Shown here: in pieces, positions 58,379-64,000 of the stretch
Layout of the letters: each line of letters opens with the position of its first letter
Position numbering within the stretch: the stretch's first letter is position 1
Assembly (NCBI GenBank): GCA_021396245.1
Contig: WNYE01000067.1
Coordinates: 124,001-188,000, forward strand
Reading direction: 5' to 3'
Length of the DNA: 64,000 bases
Source of the DNA: Sporothrix humicola
Taxonomy: Eukaryota > Ascomycota > Sordariomycetes > Ophiostomatales > Ophiostomataceae
The notes under the pieces: model-generated
Seen by the model: only the letters and a program-made list of their open reading frames with translations
Database searches by the model: none
What the model was told of the DNA's origin: nothing
Program-made: the position numbers and the translations under genes

Positions 58379-58468
58379 TCCCTCGTGGCGCAATTGGCTA
58401 GCGCGTTAGACTGTTATCCCTAATGATAGTCTATCTAAAGGTTGGTGGTTCGAGCCCACCCGAGGGAG
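58379..58468 (+). tRNA. tRNA-Asn (anticodon GTT) with a 16-nt intron
   Basis: A 90-nt gene folds as a complete cloverleaf. The acceptor stem TCCCTCG (58379-58385) pairs with CGAGGGA (58461-58467), followed by discriminator G. The D arm has GCGC/GCGC. The anticodon stem TTAGA/TCTAA encloses CT-GTT-A, with GTT at 58413-58415. The T arm is GGTGG-TTCGAGC-CCACC. A 16-nt intron (58417-58432) follows the base 3' of the anticodon, the canonical position for the tRNA splicing endonuclease. Internal A and B boxes (TGGCGCAATTGG and GGTTCGAGCCC) are both present, and CCA is not encoded. Confidence 0.95.
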
Positions 58469-58506
58469 GATAATTCGTGTACCTTGAGTTGTTCTTCAAC
58501 AATTTA

Positions 58507-58519
58507 TTTTTGCCTTTTT
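58507..58519 (+). terminator. Likely RNA polymerase III terminator
   Basis: Two T5 runs (58507-58511 and 58515-58519) begin 39 bases after the tRNA. They are the first T runs of five or more downstream. Confidence 0.5.
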
Positions 58520-61388
58520 GAGATCCTCACTTTTACGAGGCTCACTTTTTTGCTTTGTGCTTTGTTCGTTTGCTTCTTACATTTTTTCCCCCTTCAAAAA
58601 ATCAACGGTGTCTTTACACTTGTACGAAGGACATATGTCTTGTCATGAATTTTTTTTTCTTTTCTTTCTTCCTCTTTTTCGTTTCGAAAATAGACCTCAA
58701 AGTCTAAACAAGACGAAGCTGTTCAACAACAGTTCCTTTAGTCCCATAAACAAGAACAACAATACTTTGAAACACCCTGCTTTCATCCAAACAAGAGCCT
58801 TTGCAGAAATGTATCTAGACATCTGTTGATCTTAAACAAGAACAATTAATCCCCAGTTGATGGGATTGAAGTGTCGTTGCAGGCCCAGCCTTGCTGCCAG
58901 TCGCTCCTGCCAAAAGCGAAACAGCAGCTCCTTCCCGCGCTACAGACCACCTTTATAGCACTTCGCTTATTTTCACCACCAAAGAAGTCAATTACAGGCA
59001 ACGCTACTTTCGTCGTTGTTCTGGCGCCGACTCGGTGCTGCTGACACTCGTCGGCTACTTGACTGGCTGTCTCGTCCGCGACGAGCCCGGACCGCCCCTC
59101 CCATTTTTTGCTTTTAAAAAAGCCCGGAATTCGGAGGTGTTTGGCGAGAGCTCGGCGCAATCGTCACTGAATTCCTGTCCTTTGTCAAGTTAAATTTTCT
59201 TCTTTTTTGTCTAGGCAGCAACTTGCCCTCACACAGTAATTATTGCTTGAACATGGGACATGGGGTGTGCTGATGCCAAATCACGAGGAGAAAGAGAATT
59301 CGGTTTGTATTCAGCAATACGAATGTTTCTCTTCATCCCGTGAATTTATGATCGAGTATGCCCATTGCACCTTCCTGATCTCTTGCTCATCGCTTACTGC
59401 CGGCTGCTTCCCAACCACGTGCTCTCCAGCCATTCGGTCACACCCAAAAGCTCCGTGTAATACGGCATAATTGGTAACATGACGGCTTACATCGCCTGCC
59501 GAATGACGATGTGCACCGTATTGAATTACCCTTTTCTCCAATTTGCATTGTCCTCCAATTTTTTCTTCTCTGACCCGAAAGCACATGAGTTCGCGAATTT
59601 GCCACGGAAGAGGAAAAATGGGACCACTTAAAATGACGCGTTATTATTGGCCTGTCGCAAATGCAGAGTCAGTTTTGCGCTACTTTGAACCGCAATCGCG
59701 CCACCTCAAAAACTTTTTTTCTGCTCGCTTTTTCCTTGGCCATTTTTTATCAATTCCTTCTGATTTTTGTAACGTGCCCTTTTTGGAGGGGCAGTCTAGC
59801 TCGGAAATACAGATAAGACCAGCCCACGCACCGCGGACGGTCTCCGAGGCAGCTCTCAGACTCAGAAACAAACCGTATCTATCGCCCCTGGCCGCCACTG
59901 TTTGTAATGGATGGACCCTGGGTTCTACCGTCCCTTTTGTTCCTTTTTTTGGGCTATTTTCTCCTGCGTTTTGAGCCCCATTTCCTCCTGAAACGCTCTG
60001 CGCTAGACTTGCGGCAAGTTGCTTCCTTTCCGCTGGCCGGCCGTCGGAGGACGGCGATGAGCCGTGGGACAGGTTTGGGGGTCATAAAAGGGAAGGAGGG
60101 ACCCCAATTGCAAATTGATGCTACGAAGCATTTGGAGAAAGCGATTTATTTTTGGAGAAGGTACGGTAGACAAAGGTGAAGGCCGCGGTTTATTTACAAG
60201 AAAGAGCTGTCTTTTACCGTGGCTGTACGTCGTAGATCCGGCTCTCACAATAACAAGAACGAGCGGTTCCGATCAGGCGCCGATGGCAGGGGCAAGAGCC
60301 GTGCTTGGGAAGTTTTGCTCAAATTGGAAAGCGCAACTCCCGTCGACGCCTGCCGCTTCACCGTTCGTCACAGGCTCGCACATACCTATCTCGTAATCAT
60401 GCCTTGCCTCTTGCCTCTATCCTTCCACCTTTTCTGCCATGATGCAATGTGGATCAGGCCAGTCCGTGTCTATTCCGGCGTCTTGGCCACCGCCAGAGCT
60501 GCGTGTCTCTTTCCCTCTTTGTGTGACTCCTTTCCAAACCCACTCGAGCCACTATCGCGCGCACGCCAGTTTGTACCCGCCCGTGCCTTCCAAACTTGTC
60601 CCACTTTCTTTTGATGGCGCTTTCCCACTACGTTCTCCCGCCTTTTCTCTCGTCTTCCCCCGTGGCCCCTTCCCTGTTGGCCCGGGGAATCTTGCCCCTT
60701 CAAGATAGACGGTGCCAAAGGGAAGGAACACGCCGGTAAGCTCGAAACTGTCAGCTTCCTATTGGCCGCACGGCACCCGGGATTTGACTTGACAGCAACA
60801 GGCCATTCACGAAAAAGTGTCTGGGCCTGGGCTTGTGCCTGGGGAGGGTCCTCCTTTGCCTGTATTTTTTTCTCTGCCATGCGCTGCCCTATCTGTGGCA
60901 ATCCCCATCGGATCGTTGCTTGCTAGAGGTTCTTCCATAATCTTCTACGGCTGCCCTGCCTCCACTGCTCGTTCGCTCCTTCCTCACTTATACTTTGCGC
61001 TGTGCAGCTTCCGAAGTTAGACCGCTTCTCTTCTTCTCTCCTTCCCTTTTACTTCTGTTTTCTCCCCTCACTCCCAAACCAAATCTCTTGATTTTTGTTT
61101 CGAACGTTTTCTTACTATCTCCTCTCCTTTTTGAGTCATACACAGCTCGCCCAAGGTATGTAATCATTAATACTCTGTTGCGTTTGCGCCCGTCTTACCT
61201 CAGGCCATCACAGGCTATCTTCCTTATCAGCGCCGCTTTCCCCTGCATTTCTTGCCCTCAAGTTCCACTCCTTTTCACAGAAAGCAAACGCTGACCCTTT
61301 TTTGATTCTTTTTTTCTTCTCTATTAGAGACACATTGGCATTGTTCTCTCGCCTCTTCTCTTCCATACATCTCGGTTCTCCCATCACA
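58520..61388. other. Intergenic, tRNA to CCP1
   Basis: 2.9 kb with the CCP1 promoter and leader. CT-rich tracts occur at 58560-58680, 60480-60680 and 61010-61135. No further tRNA or coding gene is supported. Confidence 0.55.
61156..61327 (+). other. Probable 5'-UTR intron of CCP1
   Basis: A GTATGT donor at 61156 and a CTATTAG acceptor ending at 61327, with a GCTGAC branch-like site at 61288, define a 172-nt intron that ends 61 bases before the ATG at 61389. It lies outside the coding sequence, so the protein is the same either way. Confidence 0.55.
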
Positions 61389-62507
61389 ATGGCCTCCTCT
61401 GCTTCTCGCCAGCTGTTCCGCGCCGCCACCCGCGCGGCTGCGCCTGCCCGTCGTGGCTTCACCAACTCCTCGTCGAGCGTCAACGCTTCGGCTCGCGCTG
61501 CTTTCCGCCAAGGCTCTGCCGGTGCTGGCCGCCGCTACTACTCTTCTGAGGCCCCCAAGTCTGGTGGCTCGTCGAGCCTCCTGTGGATCGGTGTCGGCGC
61601 TGTCGGTGTCGGTGCTGCCGCCTACTACTTCACCCAGCAGGGCGGTGCCGCCGCTGCGCCCAAGGCCTTTAAGCCCGAGTTCAAGGACTACCAGGCCGTC
61701 TACAACGAGATCGCCAAGCGCCTGCAGGAGCACGACGAGTACGATGACGGCAGCTACGGCCCCGTCCTGGTGCGCCTCGCCTGGCACGCTAGCGGCACCT
61801 ACGACAAGGAGACCGGCACCGGTGGCAGCAACGGTGCCACTATGCGCTTTGCTCCCGAAAGCAACCACGGCGCCAACGCCGGTCTGATCAACGCCCGCAA
61901 CTTCCTCGAGCCCGTTAAGGCCAAGTTCCCCTGGATCTCCTACTCTGACCTGTGGATCCTGGGCGGCGTCTGCTCCATCCAGGAGATGCTGGGTCCCAAG
62001 ATCCCCTACCGCGCCGGCCGTGCTGACCGCGACATGAACTCGTGCACCCCCGACGGCCGTCTGCCCGACGCTTCGCAGGGCGCCGACCACGTCCGCAACA
62101 TCTTCTACCGCATGGGCTTCAACGACCAGGAAATCGTGGCCCTGATCGGTGCACACGCCCTGGGCCGCTGCCACACCCAGAACAGCGGCTTCGACGGCCC
62201 CTGGACCTTCGCGCCTACCGTCATGACCAACGACTTCTACAAGCTTCTGCTGGGCAGCAAGTGGCAGTGGCGCAAGTGGGACGGCCCCAAGCAGTACGAG
62301 GACAAGGAGACCAAGTCCTTGATGATGCTGCCCGCCGACATGGCTTTTGTCCAGGACAAGGCCTTCAAGCAGACCGTTGAGAAGTACGCCGCCGACAACG
62401 ATGTCTTCTTCAAGGACTTTGCCGCCGTGATCGTCAAGCTGTTCGAGCTGGGCGTGCCCTTCCCCGAGAACACCGAGACCTATGTCTTCAAGAACCTGGA
62501 CGAGTAA
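61389..62507 (+). CDS. CCP1: Cytochrome c peroxidase, mitochondrial
   Basis: A single coding exon encodes 372 residues. The enzyme reduces hydrogen peroxide with electrons from cytochrome c in the mitochondrial intermembrane space. The N-terminus is a bipartite presequence: ~50 residues rich in Arg, Ala and Ser ending in RRYYSSEA, then a hydrophobic segment at 64-81 (LLWIGVGAVGVGAAAYYF). The heme pocket is complete: distal R129, W132 and H133 in VRLAWHASGTY, proximal H256 in GAHALGRCH, and W272 in GPWTF, the site of the protein radical in yeast. The H133-H256 and H256-W272 spacings (123 and 16) equal those of yeast Ccp1. The aspartate partner of the proximal histidine lies in MMLPADMAF. A likely 5'-UTR intron precedes the ATG. 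Confidence 0.95.
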   Translation: MASSASRQLFRAATRAAAPARRGFTNSSSSVNASARAAFRQGSAGAGRRYYSSEAPKSGGSSSLLWIGVGAVGVGAAAYYFTQQGGAAAAPKAFKPEFKDYQAVYNEIAKRLQEHDEYDDGSYGPVLVRLAWHASGTYDKETGTGGSNGATMRFAPESNHGANAGLINARNFLEPVKAKFPWISYSDLWILGGVCSIQEMLGPKIPYRAGRADRDMNSCTPDGRLPDASQGADHVRNIFYRMGFNDQEIVALIGAHALGRCHTQNSGFDGPWTFAPTVMTNDFYKLLLGSKWQWRKWDGPKQYEDKETKSLMMLPADMAFVQDKAFKQTVEKYAADNDVFFKDFAAVIVKLFELGVPFPENTETYVFKNLDE

Positions 62508-63538
62508 ACGTCTCGACTCTCTGGAGATTGAGCCTTGTTGATCTTTATCTGCGTTCCATTTGTTTTTAGATATTTACGATGCGATCCAAACCACATACCA
62601 ACTACCAACTACCCTACCCCGACATCATACCATTTACGAACCGCTTCGGCAGTTGCGAGACCGATAGAGTACGGCCGATAACGAACATCCTTTAGAGAAT
62701 AGAGTTTTAGAGAGAAGCAGCGGGGCGTGGAATAGACGCAGTGGGCAGTGGAAGCACCTTAGACCTAGACGCTTCACAGAGGACGGCGGCGAGAGTGAAG
62801 GACACAAGAGGATCTGTTTCACGGAGCAAACGTGAAAATGAAATGTAATGTAAGCGGCGAGGACCAGGTAGACAATGATCTAATTTTTTTTTACCCTTTC
62901 TTGTCACTATTTTAAAGTAACCGAAGCGCAAACACTCTGCTTCCTGTATTTGCATGTGCAATAGTAATAATAGTGGACAGCAGAGAATTTTGCTGCGTCG
63001 GACTTCATCTTCTGGACCCAAAATCTGAAAAATAATATGCAAAGTTCTGGACCCGGCAAAGATTTCTCGACTGGCGATTTGCGTTTGTCTGCTGAACCTG
63101 CCTGATCAGGGTTAGGATGATGGGGGAATGAAATCTTGCGCTTTTAGGCCTATTTCCCCGGCCATTTTGCACGCGAATTCCGGTCTGTGCTGGAACGTTA
63201 AAAGGAAGGAAAGAGCAATCAACTACGGTATATTCCTGCTATTTTCAAAATGCCCTATCTTCGTGAATATTCACCTGTTTAGGCCTGAAAATTCGGTGCA
63301 AAATTCCGAACCCCGATAAATACCCACATGAAGAAATGGTAGCTGAGCTGACCGCCGCCAAATACCCCAAAAAATCAAACACTGGATAGTTTGTTTACAT
63401 ATTCAGGGGCTCACATTACTTTTGGGGGGGGGGGGGGTTTAAATCAGGCCAGTTACTTCGATAACAGAATGAGACTCAACCAAAGTCGGAGTACTGGCTT
63501 GTATCTACTCGCCACCTGCAATGCCGAGGAAATCAAAT
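62508..63538. other. Intergenic region between convergent genes
   Basis: About 1.0 kb of 3' flanking sequence, with a G14 tract near its right end (separate entry). No gene or RNA is supported. Confidence 0.6.
63424..63437 (+). repeat. G14 homopolymer
   Basis: Fourteen consecutive G residues, flanked by T runs (CTTTT before, TTTAAA after). It lies in the 3' flank of the right-edge gene. Confidence 0.95.
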
Positions 63539-64000
63539 TTAGGTGTAACCACTGTCATGCGCCAGAAGCTCATCAATGTCGACAGGATTTGAGTCGGCTT
63601 GCGAAGTAACGGGGGCCTTGGGATTTGGTGACGTTTGATAGACGAACTCTTGATAATCTCTGATAGCTTCATCGATAGGATAAAATTGTGGTGCTTCCTC
63701 TTCCTTTGTCGAGAAATCAATTTCGAGATAATCTACGTCAGCTTGCGGAATACCGGATGCCCATGAGAAACCGAGATTTTTGTTGAAACTCCATTGTGCT
63801 GGTGTTTCCTCCTTTATCGAGAGGATTTCATCTAAGTTCCAATGATCTATGCCGAAAGCGTGTGAAATACCGGAAGACTTGAGACGTGGGGACGTTGGTA
63901 TGGATGACTTGTAGTCGTCAGGATTATACTCGACCTCCTCCTCGCTGCAGTCGTCGCAGCGCGGGTGCGAACAGCCAGTGGGAGAGCATGAGTCGGAGAG
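63539..64000 (-). CDS. Hypothetical protein (3' end, runs off the window)
   Basis: From the right edge the minus-strand frame is open for 153 codons down to a TAA at 63541-63539. It has no in-window start, so the gene begins beyond base 64000. The visible N-terminal part has a Cys/His cluster (CSPTGCSHPRCDDC) followed by EEEVEYNPDDY. After that the sequence is acidic and Ser/Pro/Ile-rich, with no domain I recognise; it ends ELLAHDSGYT. Third positions are less GC-rich than in neighbouring genes, with TTA, ATA and AGA codons used, as in fast-evolving or lineage-specific genes. The long open frame is evidence for a gene, but the product is unknown. Confidence 0.55.
   Translation of the reverse strand, partial: LSDSCSPTGCSHPRCDDCSEEEVEYNPDDYKSSIPTSPRLKSSGISHAFGIDHWNLDEILSIKEETPAQWSFNKNLGFSWASGIPQADVDYLEIDFSTKEEEAPQFYPIDEAIRDYQEFVYQTSPNPKAPVTSQADSNPVDIDELLAHDSGYT

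Noticed and set aside
63091..63124. AACCTGCCTGATCAGG, similar to part of a thiamine (TPP) riboswitch
   Set aside because: The other conserved TPP elements are absent (no CTGAGA upstream, no GCG block downstream), and no thiamine gene is nearby.

Overview
The window is nuclear DNA of a filamentous ascomycete, most likely a Sordariomycete. The evidence is gene style and content. Genes have short introns (55 to 131 nt, GT..AG, with clear branch sites such as TACTAAC), strongly GC-ending codons, and CT-rich leaders. The content includes an AP-1/Yap1 bZIP factor with its cysteine-rich C-terminus, Zn2Cys6 and Clr5-domain regulators, PEX6, COQ3 and a cytochrome c peroxidase. I cannot place the species from sequence alone. 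I see no virus, plasmid, CRISPR array, rRNA or intact transposon.

Layout, left to right. 1-563 is the 3' end of a PH-domain (Slm1-like) gene. 5353-6786 is a Clr5-domain protein. 7731-8774 (-) is COQ3, with RIB3 at 10773-11663. TSR2 (12801-13517) converges on a Dos2-like BSD-domain gene (14071-15643, -). The oxidative-stress regulator yap1 (19055-21099) converges on a five-exon STK32/YANK-type kinase (22592-24662, -). A 6.9-kb stretch without any convincing gene follows. Next come a RING protein (31525-32217, -) and FMP52 (32979-33728, +), divergently arranged; a small acidic cysteine protein (34587-35027, -); and a Zn2Cys6 factor (36617-39489, -) with an unusually long first intron. A D-carbamoylase/hydantoin-racemase fusion (43365-45215, -) is divergent from a 14-TM MFS transporter (46586-48402, +). 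A steryl-ester/triacylglycerol lipase (49072-51558, -) is divergent from PEX6 (52984-57791, +). A tRNA-Asn with a 16-nt intron (58379-58468), the peroxidase CCP1 (61389-62507) and the open 3' end of an unknown gene (63539-64000, -) close the window. Gene boundaries with introns were built by reading splice sites by eye; in each case the reading frame is kept across the join.

How the genes may work together. Most are ordinary housekeeping genes: ubiquinone, riboflavin, ribosome, peroxisome and mitochondrial functions. yap1 and CCP1 belong to the same physiology (peroxide defence) but are about 40 kb apart. The most coherent local unit is 36.6-48.4 kb: a Zn2Cys6 regulator, a fused D-amino-acid carbamoylase/hydantoin racemase, and an MFS transporter. 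The enzyme's promoter carries six GATA-factor (AreA/NIT2-type HGATAR) sites within 298 bp. This suggests a nitrogen-scavenging locus acting on hydantoins or N-carbamoyl amino acids; that is inference, not proof.
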